A DNA stretch of 64,000 nucleotides from Alnus glutinosa (GCF_958979055.1 NC_084898.1:754001-818000), one strand, 5' to 3'; shown: positions 34,977 through 47,352, numbered from the stretch's first letter. Translations and numbers: made by a program. The notes: a model not told the origin generated them from the letters alone.

Positions 34977-37900
34977 CTACACTTCTAGGCTGTGCAAGCC
35001 CTCTGTACATTGCAGCACGTCAACTGAATTACTACTAGATGTAAGGCTTTTAGATGCTCCTCTCTCTAGATGCTCAAGGTAATCCATTACAACAGGATCA
35101 GTCCAAGGAGCCCCGCGCGGAGCTTCAACACCAGCAACCCACCCTAGATGGCCACCTTTGGGTGTCACTATCAACAAACAGTTCGGATTTTCCTACAACA
35201 ACAGCAGTGCATATACTTGATAAGAGGAACCAGAAAGAGGAGAAAATCACATACAAAGAGGAGAGATGTAAATAGAATGAAAGATTCCTGCGGTAGAATG
35301 TATTGGATACTTGAAATGCTTTATACACTTGAGTGGATGCAAATGTTTTATTCCTAGGTAATGAAGCATGTACATGTCAATCATTTGGAAGTTCTTTTTG
35401 AAGTTTCAGGAATACTGAGAGTTAGTTCCAAAGTGTTCCTTGGTCAGGAAATCACCACTATATTCACAAATTATTTTGGCATATCACGTAGATAGAGAAA
35501 AATATTTTCCCATCAAGTATAAACAAGAATTTAGCAAAATTTTGGAATAGTAGAAAATAAATGAGAGAGTTGGCAATTAATGTTGGTTGAGCTACCTCCC
35601 AGTGGGTATCAAGATGAAGAAAACAAATTGAGGTTATTTAAGATTTTGAAATCCAGAGAAGATGCCAGCATGGTCAACCTGGTCTGGAGGACTTGCAGCA
35701 TTTTATCTTTCTTTTCTTTTTTTTGATGAATAACATTTTATCTAAATAAACAGCAGGATAAAGTGAATAACAATCTCCAGCAAACCTGGAAATTATGGTT
35801 GCATTCCCAGCTGCTCAACAAAATGCTTACTAGATAACTTCTTAGGACCGTGAACTTAAAAACAGGGTCTAACGGATATGATGTATTAAGGGCATAAAAG
35901 TAACGTTTTTTTTTTTTTTTTTGAATGAATATAAAAAGTAACTTTTCTACAAAGTGATTTGAACAGAAATGATCCGGTGAAGGTATGACGCTTTATGGGG
36001 AAAACAAGACTGTGCAGGAGATATGAAGTCACAAGGAAAAGGATTAATGCAAATTAAGTCGATAAATAAACCTTTTTTTTTAATGAGCAGTTAGCCACCC
36101 TAGGAAGAAGCAATAAATTGCACCTTGAGAGATTAACATAAAGGGAATAAAACTAGCATATACGGCTCAAGAGACCAAGGAGCAACAACAAACCTTGATA
36201 TCTTCACGAGGAATTCCCCTAGATGGAGCAATTGGATCATTTGCTGCCTGCAAACCACTCACATGTAAAGCTATAGCACATGCCAAAGATGACCTAAAAT
36301 GATTCTTTAGAAAACTTCTACAACTCATGCCTCAGATATCCAAATATAAAAAGTAAGCCAAAATAGTTTAAAATCTATCATTTGATTCTTCTTCCTTCTC
36401 ATTCACTCATTAGTGTGTACTGCTAGAAGTGGTAAAGAAATTACCTGGATGCAAAGCAAAGGTATGCGAACATGCTTTATTGAGTCTGAACTACTAGAAT
36501 TTGAGTAGTAGTCATCCACTGACTTGAAACCAAATGAAACTGCAAGGATTATGAGAGGTTTTGTAAGATCATGAGATACTATTACATCCATAAATGGATA
36601 TGTACTCTCATGTACAAGAAACGCATACCACGGGTTAGTCCTTCATCGAACTCCCTAACAGACTTTGCATTGGCAGCTAATGGGATATTGTATTCACCAC
36701 CCATCTCTTCAAAGAGAAGAGCATGCCTGCAAAAACAAAAGATTTTAGGTGATACTTTCTACAAACCTAGAAAACAACCTCAAGTTAAATACGTAGCAGG
36801 AACACAAAGGATTACTTCTTGAAAATTTCGCAGAGAGCATGTGCAAGAGCTTTGTCATAGACGTTGTTAAAGCCCTTATGGAAGTCCTCATCTGCAATGA
36901 CCAAATTGAAAGGATTACACAATGACACGGCACCAGAAAGTGGGCAAGTATGAGATTCCTGCAAGTCACACATAATAAAAATATAAATAAAACAGCAGCA
37001 GATTTGCAGTAAATTGGAAAGAAACAAGCAAAAACAAACCAGTCCAAGAGTAGCTCCTTACAACCAAACCAACAAAATATAATATTCTCCTCAAAGAGAG
37101 TGGCTTTAGCACTGATGGTATTCAAGATCACGAGAGTGTAATTAGCTCAAATTAAAACTCAAGCATCCTAACTTATAACATTCCACTCTGCAGAGTGATA
37201 AGAACTCGAAATTGGGAACTCAAAAGGGAACTTGTTATTGATAATTCATTCATGTCCCAGCTCATAGACTAGGGTTACATTTATAGGATAGCTTAGTGTG
37301 TAAACAAGGAAAGGAAATAACACTACAAGGAAATGAAATAAGACTTATTAGCTTGCCATATTGAAATAGACTGAGAAGGAAAGTAGCCGTTAGAGGCTAA
37401 GCAGGATTTGGAAAGCAAGCTTGGTGCCAACTGCCTCTAGCTGCATGCCTTAGGTGGAACCCTAATTGCTGGAAACCCTAATTGATAGCTAGGATGCCGG
37501 AAACCCTAATTGCTATTTGCCGTGCTTATAATTCCCGCCACCTTGAGATCAACCTTGTCCTCAAGGTTGGAAATTAGGAAAACGTTCTTCGGCAAGGGCA
37601 GCAGTTTCTGCATCCTCAAATATCTCTTCTGCATCTTTCGCTGCTGCGTCTTCACCATCAATGAGGAAAAGGGTTTTCTGTTTGCACTTATGTCCAGCCT
37701 CCCACCGTTCATCACAATTATAGCATAGTTGCTTGCGGCGTCGTTCAGCGGCTTCAGCAGGGGTCAGTCGTTTGACCGGTGGTAGCTTTTGGGCAGCAGG
37801 GATAGCAGGAATCGCGGGTTCGGTTGTGGGCTTGTCTGCAATTTTAGATAGAGGCTTGTGGTGGTTTTGCCTCTCTTCTTGTAATCGGGCTAGGCCAATG

Positions 37901-40900
37901 GCTGAGGTGAGAGAATTGGGTCTAAACATTTTAACGTTTAGACAGATCTCCTCCTTCAACCCACCGATAAAGCAGCTGATCAGGAATGGCTTGCTCAAGC
38001 CCGAGACCTGTGTGGCTAGCTTCTCAAATTCAGTTTGGTACTCTCAGATACTGTCGACCTGTTGCAATTTCGCCAGAGTTTCCGCGAAGTCATCATACTC
38101 TGTTGGCCCGAAGCGGGTTAAGAGAGCCTTGGCGAATTCCGGCCATGTTGTCATGGGGTTGGCCGCCATCGCCCATCGATACCACTGCAGGGCGTCTCCT
38201 TCCAAATGAAAAGAAGCAATACGGATCTGATGGGTAGCCTGGGTTTGGTGGTACTCGAAGAATTGCTCCGCCCTGTAGAGCCATCCCGATGGATCGCCAC
38301 CATCGAAGCGAGGGAAGTCGAGGCGTAATGCCCGAGTGTGAATGGAGCTGTCACCACGTCGCTGTTCGTGGTTATTCCCGGTACCGGAGTCGTATTCTGG
38401 CTCATGGTTGTGTGGAGGAGGCGGTGGAGCACCACCTTGGACACCTCCTTTAGTTCGCCCGTTGCTGGACTCAGCTTCCATCCGTTGCACACTAGTGGAC
38501 AGCCTATCATACTTCTGATTGAGGGCGACAATGGCTTCCGTCATCTCCTTCATGTGTTGCTCCGATCGTTCCATGAAACGAGTGAGATGATCTGAATCCA
38601 TCTTTTGCTGTTTCTGCTTGCGTGTATGAACCATACACTAGATCAGAGATGCTCTGATACCAAAATGATAAGAACCCGAAATTGGGAACTCAAAAGGGAA
38701 CTTGTTATTGATAATTCATTCATGTCCCAGCTCATAGACTAGGGTTACATTTATAGGATAGCTTAGTGTGTAAACAAGGAAAGGAAATAACACTACAAGG
38801 AAATGAAATAAGACTTACTAGCTTGCCATATTGAAATAGACTGAGAAGGAAAGTAGCCGTTAGAGGCTAAGCAGGATTTGGAAAGCAAGCTTGGTGCCAA
38901 TTGCCTCTAGCCGCATGCCTTAGGCGGAACCCTAATTGCTGGAAACCCTAATTGATAGCTAGGATGCCGGAAACCCTAATTGCTATTTGCCGTGCTTATC
39001 ACAGAGGCCCCAAAATATCAAAGATTCCTTGTCCAGTTTACAACATGAAACACCATTCTGCAAAATATAAAGTTGTGAAATCTTTTCCCACTACTCCAAA
39101 CTCTTTATTGACTTTTCCCTTGTCCTTTAGAGCCTCCAAATTGAACAATATTTGACTTAGAACAGATATGCGGCATAAGTATGTGGAGTACTACGTACGT
39201 ATGGAATAGGTTTCAAATATGCGACGTCGAACAAGACAAGTGCACTACTAAGCAGTGGCGGAGGCAAGATTTTCGTCTAGAGGGGGCAACTTTTTTTTTT
39301 TCTCTCTTTTTTTAATGAATAACAAAAAACTAAAGTTGAATAAAAAACTATATTTTGTAGAATTCATCTATGCCGCAAGATATTTAGTTTCAATAAATAA
39401 CATATTTTGTGTTCAACTTCGTATAATCATTTTATGTAGAATTTAACTTGGGCAAAATGAAAGTTTACTTTATTATAAAAATTCTGAAAAATAATTCTTG
39501 TAAACATACATGTCACTTTTAAAATAAAGTGTATTAACTATATTTCTCCATAATGTTTAAAAAAGAAAAGAAAAAAAGAAGATCAATCCTGGCACCACAG
39601 TAATTGATTTTTTAAGCATTCAAAACCCTACAAACTTGTCCTTCAATCCTTATAAAACCCTAAGAATCTTAGGAGAAGAATACGGTGTTTGTATGTCAAT
39701 CTAGAAATACTCTTACAAAGAGTTAGGATATCCTTAATCCTTAAAATCAATTTTCATTTTTATAATATTTTATATAAATTTGAGCTTTTAAATAATTGGT
39801 GTTAACATAGTACAAATAAAAGTCTTAAAAATTAAATTGGCTTTATAATTTAATTTCTGTTAAATATAATTTCAATTATTGAAAAAAGGTTTGAAACACT
39901 CCCAACTACATAAGTACAGGATGCATGGACTTTTAAGCTACTAAATACGAATTCGAATGATGAAGATGTATCTATATATATTAAGAGATCCCACTAGTCC
40001 ACTACCCAGTAACTATTGCCGGGTTAAAAGCTAGGATGTTCATTTAAAAAAAAAAAAAAAAAGCTACAATGTTCGTTTGAAAAAACAAAAGCATATGAAG
40101 TTGTGCAAACGGTGCAGTGCTTTGTCACTTCACTTGTCAACAGAGTTAAAGTGGGTGTAGTTTTTTAAACAAAAAATGGTAAAACGAAGTTGGCAAAGTT
40201 TTCGACTGCCTTTTTAGTTAAACGGTGCGTTTTCTTGTAAAACAAAGCTCAAACGGTGCATTTTTTTAAAAAAAAAAAAAATAAACAAAACAAAAACGAA
40301 AGAAAAGAGGGCTTTCGTCGTCGTCAACCTCTGGACTGTAAGTTTTCTAACCTAATTATAGAAACAGCTAAAAAAAATGAAACCAGGGGCAGAAAAAGTA
40401 AATCACGGTGTAAGGTAGGCAAATTTGCCCCTGATGAGTTGGTGAGGGTGGGCAATCGAAGCATAGGTAAGAATTTTAAGGGGGTAAGAAGAATTTTTAG
40501 GAGGTGAGGGGGGGCATTTGACCCCCCTCGACCCCCCCTCCCTCCGCCCCTGCTACTAAGAAAAGAGGAACAATTTAAGATACTGAGAAAACATAGAATG
40601 GCCTATGATCTAATGGAGAATATGACCTTAGGTAGAGGATGATGGGAAAAACTGATTCGTGTATAATACCATTTTAGATTAAAGGCTTGATGAGTTGAGT
40701 AGAGCAGAAAACGACTGGATAGTACAACAACCTGAACTTATTAAACATATTCAAGTCTAGACTCACAAGCTAGCCTAAGATTATTGTTGCACTAGGTCCT
40801 CATGCTGTTGAGTATTGTAAAAAGGTTAAGTCCCACATTGAAGTGTGAGTGATTAATATAATGTAATGGGACCCAACCTATAGGCTTAAGCTTTTAAGTT

Positions 40901-41493
40901 GAGTGGTGTTTCAATATGTTATATTATGGTTTCACTGAGTACTCTTCAGGTCGTAATCTCTCTTAACATTCACAATATGCATTATGCAACTTAAAAGCAA
41001 CAAAACCTTCCAAAACCAAATTAACATTTCTCATGAAGTCGTTAATCAAAGAAGAGAATGATTTAAAGAAAGCAAAACAATTGATACAAGAATATCAACT
41101 TATGGAGAAAACTTAGCTAAAACCAAGGCATATGGACAGCATGGTCATAAACAAAAGAGCATACCACATACCTGACCCAAATATCGAACAAGAATGTTTG
41201 CCCCAAGAGACCAACCAACAGCATATAAATTAGCCTTTGGGTGCCGAGTACCAACATGCTCCACTACTTCACGCATATCTCCTAAGAAGGAAGCTGAATA
41301 GAACTGCACCAACAAAGTTACAAAATTAATCACATAAAATGATAGAAGCCTCCCATAATTCAAATGTATAATCTAACAAATATATTATTTCAACTCTCAG
41401 GGTAGCTCAATCAGCTGGGAACTACGCCTCGCCTCGTAAAGTGGAAGTCATTAGTTCGAATCTCTCTTTCCCCCTCCCCTAGGGGCCAATTAC

Positions 41494-41573
<80 letters not shown>

Positions 41574-43921
41574 ATTTTACCATAGTAAGACCCGCCTAAG
41601 TGACGTGATCCAATTGGTCCATGTGCCAAGCTAGTTGGGTAAAGAAAAGATATGATTGGACCATGAGGAAAAACAAAGGAAACCTGATTGTGCGACTATG
41701 AGATTGTCAAACAGATGACATGAGAATATTGGTCCAAGTGATCTAACAGCGAAACTTGAGTCAAGGAAATGATAAGTCCACATGTCAGGTGCAGCTATCT
41801 TTGATATTTAAAAATAATTAGAGATGTCTATTAAAAAAACAAAAACTAGTAAGGGTTATAAGCGAACAAGTGACACATTTGAATAGATCTTATTGGTCCA
41901 CATAGAAAAAGCAGTTAACCACTTTTATCTGAGCCTGGAATCCAAACATTAAATGACATGTGGCAAAACATGAGAAAACCACTCCTAATTCATGTGAAAG
42001 TGGGAGTTTGAATAGGATTCATGGCAAAACAGGATTAAATCTAGTTTCTTATTAGTATGCAGGTATAAAATAATGGGGGGAAAGTGACAACGTGCAGATC
42101 ATCAGGAAAGGCATGACAAAAGATAAGTAGAATCTGAAAAGTGACATAATGGTGACATAACGTGACAGAAGTAAGAAATAACTTCCAAACAATGTCCAAG
42201 AAGCCTTGTACATAAATAGAAGAGTACCTACAACAAGGAGGACCGGCAACCAACCTGCACATACCCATCAAATACAGAACAAAAAGAAAAGGGAACCAGC
42301 TGAACCCTAGCGGTTTTTATCTTAGTTTATTTTCTTCCTTGAACGAGACATTGAACAACCCTCAGGAACTTAGGAATTTGTTTAGCATTGCAAATACCAT
42401 CCTACTTAATTTAGATTTTTTCAACTTGTCAATAGTCCTGTGTGCCATTATTAACTTGTTTCTAGCAATCACCTACATTTTCCAACTTATTCTACCACTT
42501 TTTTAGCCACTAACACGGCTTTGTTATTGTCTTGGCAGGCTATCTTCAGGCATTCAATTGGCTGAGCTTATTATACTTTTCTCAAGTATTTCTAATGAAA
42601 GTAGTCTTTCTAAACCTCTTACCTTGTCAAAGCCTTTCTAACAACTTAAATTGCTCTTTCGAACTTATTTAATTTTACAAAGTAGTCAATTAGGAGGTTA
42701 GAGTAATCTTTCTCTTCATGTTCTCTAGTGTTACTGAATTCTAGGATTTCAGCAAGTTATTAATTCAAAAAATAAAAATTTGTCAATTGAGTCCAAGTAC
42801 GGTTCTTGAAAATAATTTTTGGCCCACTTTCATCAGAATACTAATTAAACGATTAAATTCACTATTCCTTGAACTTAACCCTTTTCGGGACAACTAGTCA
42901 TTTAACAACTCCTATTTGTTCTGAACATACTGGATGAAACATATATACATATATTTCCAAGCTTAGAGCATCACAAAAATCCATGGAATCCAGCAACAAA
43001 ACTCCTACCTGAGGAGTGATGACGGGGCTATTTCCACAGCCTCTGCTATTGAACACGACCACACGCCAACCTCTGCTTCTGGCCCTAATCAACATGTGCC
43101 TCACATACGTGTCATCACTCCCTCCTGTTAAACCCGGCTGCAACCATCCATTTCCAACACACAAAAAACCATATATAGCCTTAATACTGATAGTAAATTA
43201 AATCATAGAGAAAATTGGATTAGAATCTTAGCTAATTCCACCTTCAATCCGAATTATGAGCTATCAATATTTATCACATTTTAATCTATAAAAAATATAT
43301 ATTTATCACATTTTAATACAAATCCAAACATTTAATTTGAAAATAATAGATAGGATTTAAGGAATTCTTAAATATCTTGATCCAGGAAATAATAAAAAAC
43401 TAACTCAGTATTTATCACATTTCATTAAAAACGCATTGTTTAATTTGAAAGCAATGGTGAGGATTTAAGGAATTCGACAGTAGAGGAAATTAATCATAAA
43501 CCGGACGAACCAGTAGAATGAGGACAGGAGACTCGGGCGGCAACCGACTGTCGTCGCCGGAGACCCAGTCGAGGGCAACGACGCCGTTATCTTTCACGCG
43601 GAGGCACTCACGGCGGAGCCTGACGTCCGGGAGGGACCGGAAGAACGCGGCGAAGATGGTCTCCACGTGGCAGTTCCATCCGATGAGAGGAAACGGAGTG
43701 TACGGACGGCCCAGGGTCTTGAGCGCCGGGAGGATAGTCTCGCGAGCTCCGCCGCCGGCGACGACTTCGAGCGACGTGTGGGGATCCTGGTGACCAGGCA
43801 TTGCGTCTGTGCTGACGTGGACAGCGGAGATTTTTGGGGTTTTGGTTCTGATTGGGGATGGCGTGTATGTGATTGGTCGGAAGTGACGGAAGAGGTTATG
43901 ATGTGGGGCTCTCGCCATCAC
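34977..43921 (-). CDS. EMB8-like alpha/beta hydrolase
   Basis: Eight exons with GT-AG junctions join in frame: 43921-43511, 43137-43009, 41303-41172, 36958-36816, 36726-36629, 36539-36445, 36247-36194 and 35192-34977, giving 425 residues. Seen: an Arg/Ser/Thr-rich N-terminus that could be an organelle transit peptide, PGLTGGSDDTYVRH at the start of exon 2 (oxyanion-loop region), NSRGCGNS, the nucleophile elbow GWSLGAN with Ser212, the acid loop AANDPIAP with Asp340, and GGHLGW with His369. This is the YheT/ABHD1-3/EMB8 family of esterase-like hydrolases. The spruce EMB8 protein and several Arabidopsis relatives share these motifs; the substrate is not settled. Intron 3 (4.2 kb) carries a gag-only LTR element and a hAT element, and intron 2 a SINE. 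Two ATG codons stand in tandem at 43921 and 43918. No break in the coding exons is seen. Confidence 0.92.
37196..37531 (-). repeat. 3' LTR of the TR-GAG element
   Basis: Compared with the other LTR, this copy has a changed first base pair (TT instead of TG on the element strand) and about five substitutions. Length is 336 bp. Confidence 0.9.
37561..38634 (-). pseudogene. gag: Retrotransposon gag, one in-frame stop
   Basis: The frame starts at 38634 (MVHTRKQKQQKMDSD) and has a coiled-coil-like N-terminus, then the Retrotrans_gag core (LDFPRFDGGDPSGWLYRAEQ, then GDALQWYRW and WPEFAKALLTRFG). A TGA at about 38046-38044 interrupts it. The same frame then continues through FISCFIGGLKEEI to a zinc knuckle CYNCDERWEAGHKC near 37720, and ends at 37561. 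Total about 357 codons, Ty3/gypsy type. From family knowledge Gag forms the virus-like particle that packages element RNA. Just past the stop, another frame reads LEDKVDLK, like the last residues of many gypsy polyproteins, suggesting that pol was removed by an internal deletion. Confidence 0.85.
38666..39001 (-). repeat. 5' LTR of the TR-GAG element
   Basis: This 336-bp LTR runs from TGATAAGCACGG to GGTTCTTATCA on the minus strand, with the canonical TG and CA ends intact. Confidence 0.9.
39253..40552. mobile_element. Non-autonomous hAT element, 1300 bp
   Basis: The left end CAGTGGCGGAGGCAAG and the reverse of the right end CAGGGGCGGAGGGAGG are inverted repeats of hAT type. A perfect 8-bp target duplication CTACTAAG lies at 39245-39252 and 40553-40560. 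The inside is AT-rich with no transposase. It sits in intron 3 of the EMB8-like gene, 251 bp from the TR-GAG element. Confidence 0.9.
40806..40968. repeat. Possible solo LTR or TRIM fragment
   Basis: The segment starts TGTTGAGTATTG, contains GTTAAGTCCCACATTGAAG, a phrase common in plant short LTRs, and ends CTCTTAACA. I found no matching 5-bp flanks, so the boundaries are guesses. Confidence 0.35.
41399..41497 (+). mobile_element. tRNA-derived SINE in EMB8-like intron 2
   Basis: GGTAGCTCAATCAGCTGGGA resembles a tRNA 5' end with an A box, and TTAGTTCGAATCTCT about 35 bases later resembles a B box. Spacing fits a pol III internal promoter. The sequence runs into a (TA)n tract. Target duplications are not clear. 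Confidence 0.55.
41498..41570. repeat. (TA)n microsatellite
   Basis: About 73 bases of alternating AT follow the SINE-like sequence and may have grown from its tail. Confidence 0.9.
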
Positions 43922-45780
43922 TAGCCGCGCTTTTTTTGGTGGGATACTGAAAGAATATTTTAAACCCGCTTTTGCAAGTCGCGAATTTTACGTTGCAACG
44001 GACGTGTTTGGTTTGGCGCCTCTAAATGCTGTTTCAGGAAAGCGAAAAAAGAGAGTCCGTTTTTCATTTGTTTGTTCTTTCCGTAATAAAAAGTTGCACG
44101 CTAAAATTACATGCAGTGAATCCAGATATTTATGTAGTTGAATTAATTTATAAATTATTTTTTAAAGTTAAATTTTGTTAAAAAATTTGACAAATTCTAT
44201 TAAGCGTCATGTTAAAGTCAATAAAATAGCAACACGTGTCGGTCATAATAAAAAAATATAAATATAAATAAAATTAAAAAATTATTTTTTTTAAAAAAAA
44301 AAATGAAAAGAAACAAATGGGTAGCTACCGGTTGGGCAACCATGCACCCCCAGAAGCCACCCCTTTTCTATTTTCAATTTCTTTTAAATCATTTTTTAAG
44401 TTTAATTTATTTATATTTTTTTTTATTATGATCGACACATTTCGCTATATTATTGGCATTTATGTGGCACCTAACTGAATTTGTCAAAAAATTTAACTGT
44501 CCAAAGAACTATTTGTAAATTAAGTCAAGTACAGAAATTTTTGAATTAATTTTGATATGAAAATGAGTAATTTGTAATTTAGATCAACTATAAAAACCAA
44601 TAATGCAAATTTTCCTCGGGAATATTACAACCAAATCATGTCGGATGGAGCTTGTGTTGACGATGATGCTTGTCTTCACTCATGCTTGTTTCTAATTTTT
44701 TCTCTATCAATTAGCATTCCTAATTGTGTTCTGAAATGAAAGAAATGCCGGATACCACAAAAGAAATTGCAATACAAAATAATATTTAAAACTAGTCGGA
44801 ATATCATTCTTCTAGCTTTTTTCTTTTTTTTTTTATGTGTACATTTCATGTTCTTGATCATTCCTTTTTTATACATAGAATCGTAATGTGAAGAATATGA
44901 CGGGGTGATTACATGAATGTAGTAGGAAATTCAATGGGTGGGAATTATGCGTGAATGTATTTATAATAAATTTCAAATTTTAATTTCTTAATTCATTTAT
45001 ATACGGTTATTATTAAAGTATTGATTAAGGTTCATTTAGGCTTGCGATTTTAAAATGTGCGATTTGAAAAAAAGTGATTTTTAAAAACGTAGTTAAGCGT
45101 TTGGCAAAATCGCAGTTTAGCGTTTAAAATTGTAAATTAACCTTTAAAATTCTGCGTTTTCAAAAAAGTACTATCTTACCTGCAATTTGAAAAGGCAGAT
45201 TTTCTGCGTTTTCAAATCGCAATTTTTAAAAACGCAATTCCTAAACGATTTATGTTCTGCGATTTGGTTTAAAATCGTACTTATTATCTACGAAATCGCA
45301 ATCTCAAACGCACCATAAGTGTACATATTCTTTTCAACTTAAACTTTTGGAATAAGTTGTAATTTAACGTAATATTAGAGTCTAAAGTCTTGAGTTCGAA
45401 CCTCGACTCCATCATTTACCCATACAATTTTAATTAAATATTTCACTTGTTAGGTCTTAGATATTAAAATATAGTTTGACCTCACACGTAAGGGAGCGTT
45501 AAAGTATTGATTAACAGCTTAAAAATTGATGATTTAACAGTTATAACTTAACACCAGCAAGGTACTTCTAAATTTGTGGCAAAGGATGCATAGTCTACCA
45601 TGAGAAAATATAATTATTTATTCAATTAATATTTTAACAAAACTTATTAAAATTGACAGAATGCCAAACGATAGCAGGAAAATCAAAAGAAATGGATCTG
45701 AAGGATGAAAACTCCTTAAGATCAACATAATATATATATAGTAAGCATTAATTAACTAAATTATGTCTCATGAACAAGTT
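43922..45780. other. Intergenic with two MITE-like foldbacks
   Basis: About 44110-44600 is an imperfect inverted repeat: TGTAGTTGAATTAATTTATA, TTGTTAAAAAATTTGACAA and CGACACGTGT-like parts on the left are mirrored on the right. Its right end resembles the MITE at 27316-27659. About 45040-45312 has ends GGCTTGCGATTTTAAAATGT and GAAATCGCAATCTCAAACGC and repeated AAAACGCA/TGCGTTTT parts, typical of a widespread plant MITE. No target duplication was confirmed for either. No gene is seen. Confidence 0.5.
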
Positions 45781-46260
45781 TCAGTGGCCATTGGCCTTCT
45801 CCAAATACTTCTGCTTCTCTTCCTGTGTCATGAAGGCTGTGATTGGAAAAGACTTTCCAATCCCCATCGGCGTCTTGAAATATATTTTCTGGCTTGCAGA
45901 GCTTTCCATGCTCATCTCAGTTATGGGCACCCACAAAAAAACCTGCTTGCTCTTAACGCCGGTCATCTTCTTCATCTTGAACTTCTCCACATACGCCGTT
46001 ACCTCCGCGGCATAGCTTACTCGGGAATTGGACCCAACAAAGAAATGCTCGTATGGGGCCCTCTGCTTCATCCAAACAAACCCGGTTTCCCGAACCCTTC
46101 CACATTCTACAAGGTCTTGGAGGGGAAGCACGCCTTTGGGGAACCCCAGCTCCTCCAGGAGGTCTATGGAATGGCGGTAGCACTGTTCTGAACCATGCAC
46201 GATCTCAGCCCCGGCGCGCTCGTCCTGATCCCGTGATGAGCCGGCGCCGCTGCTAGCCAT
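45781..46260 (-). CDS. DUF538 family protein (SVB-like)
   Basis: A single exon encodes 159 residues from ATG 46260 to TGA 45783-45781. Residues 30-145 form the DUF538 domain: LLEELGFPKGVLPLQDLVEC at 34-53, ETGFVWMKQR at 58-67, VSYAAEVTAYVE at 81-92, KKMTGVKSKQVFLWVPITEM at 97-116, and IYFKTPMGIGKSFPITAFM at 126-144. Arabidopsis SVB (smaller with variable branches, trichome size) and relatives share this layout. DUF538 has been likened to the BPI/lipid-binding fold and no enzyme activity is settled. No signal peptide is seen, in contrast to the secreted DUF538 members. An extension of the frame to 46281 would start from TTG, so the ATG is preferred. A solo LTR ends about 315 bp upstream. Confidence 0.93.
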   Translation of the reverse strand: MASSGAGSSRDQDERAGAEIVHGSEQCYRHSIDLLEELGFPKGVLPLQDLVECGRVRETGFVWMKQRAPYEHFFVGSNSRVSYAAEVTAYVEKFKMKKMTGVKSKQVFLWVPITEMSMESSASQKIYFKTPMGIGKSFPITAFMTQEEKQKYLEKANGH

Positions 46261-46574
46261 TTCGACTTTCGCCGAGAACAAATTGGGACGATCGATGAGT
46301 TGGTGTTGAAGAATGGAGAACTAGTTGTGTGATCAGATGTATGATATCATGGATTAAATAATTCATGGTGGGGATGTTGTTAGCTGGAGGTTGAGCTGAA
46401 TAGGGCTAATTCTAGAGAGTGGTTTACCTAACGGCTATTGCCCAGCTTTAATTTGTTGGTGGTGTGTTTGGTATTGGCCCATCTTCCTTTCGCCTAAAAA
46501 AATTGAATTTTATTTGAAAATAATGATATATTCCACACATCTATTCTATTTTATTGATGTTATATTATTAATCA

Positions 46575-47347
46575 TGTTAGAGACAATTTCTGAATGATGA
46601 CTTCTCGAGTTCCAGGTGGGTCTTACGTAGAGTAAATTTGATAGCCTGCAAAATAATAAAGATTTGTCGGGAGTTGGCCAGCGAAACCTCCTTCGATGGT
46701 TCAGAAGGAAATTCATTACCTCTCTTATATGAGAATCTTTTTCTTATATACCATATTTCTTCTTTTTTCCTCACTATTCGACTCAAAGATTCCCCTCATT
46801 AAAGGCTTGCACGTATGGATTACCTCACAGACGACGATTAGACGTCACATACGTTCCCGGTATGATGTACAGGGAGCACTTAGCCTTTGACAACAACTAA
46901 CTATCAAATCGAATTACCGAATATGCCCCGTCCAAGTACACAGTTTATTAAATACCTATTGATACTCATTAAACGAGAAACGAGGAAATATCGCTTAATT
47001 AATGCTCATTAATTGCTTTAACCGTGGAACGTATTTGTTCCCTGTATGACCCTACTCAAGTGTGTTATGGGGTTCTTGAGTGTTATCAAGTTAATACGCC
47101 CTTACCCCATTACTCAAACATCTGCGATCCTCTCTGATGTAAAAACCCCCCAGCCCCTGGAGGTGCCAGGATCGTCCAAACCAACGGAGAGGTCCTAGTT
47201 GTCCACGGAAGTACTTGCACGAGTGCGAATCTGAATCATTTCTGGGGGGTAACCTGGATTTGTCCAATGGTGAGTAAGCAATTTAACATGTCCCAGTTGC
47301 GGTGGCAAAAGTGTCTTTTCGCACACACGAGAGATATTTTCCCAACA
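46575..47347. mobile_element. Solo LTR, 773 bp
   Basis: The segment begins TGTTAGAGACAATTTC and ends TTTTCCCAACA, with matching TGTT and AACA ends. It is flanked by AATCA at 46570-46574 and AATCA at 47348-47352, a perfect 5-bp duplication. No primer-binding site or coding sequence is inside, so it is most simply a solo LTR left by recombination between the two LTRs of a full element. Its strand is not certain. It lies upstream of the DUF538 gene and could affect its promoter. Confidence 0.8.
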
Positions 47348-47352
47348 AATCA

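Larger units (their letters stand above)
37196..39001 (-). mobile_element. Gag-only LTR retrotransposon (TR-GAG type), 1806 bp
   Basis: Two 336-bp LTRs (38666-39001 and 37196-37531) flank one gag reading frame on the minus strand. The flanks are CAGAG on both sides (37191-37195 and 39002-39006), a perfect 5-bp duplication. Right after the 5' LTR the minus strand reads TTTTGGTATCAGAGCATC, the Met-tRNA primer-binding site. A purine-rich AAGGTGGCGGGAA precedes the 3' LTR. The LTRs differ at about six positions by eye, so insertion was recent. No protease, reverse transcriptase, RNase H or integrase is present. It lies in intron 3 of the EMB8-like gene, in the same orientation. Confidence 0.92.

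Noticed and set aside
37733..38209. A 158-residue + strand open frame
   Set aside because: It is antisense to the gag frame, which shows real domain motifs.
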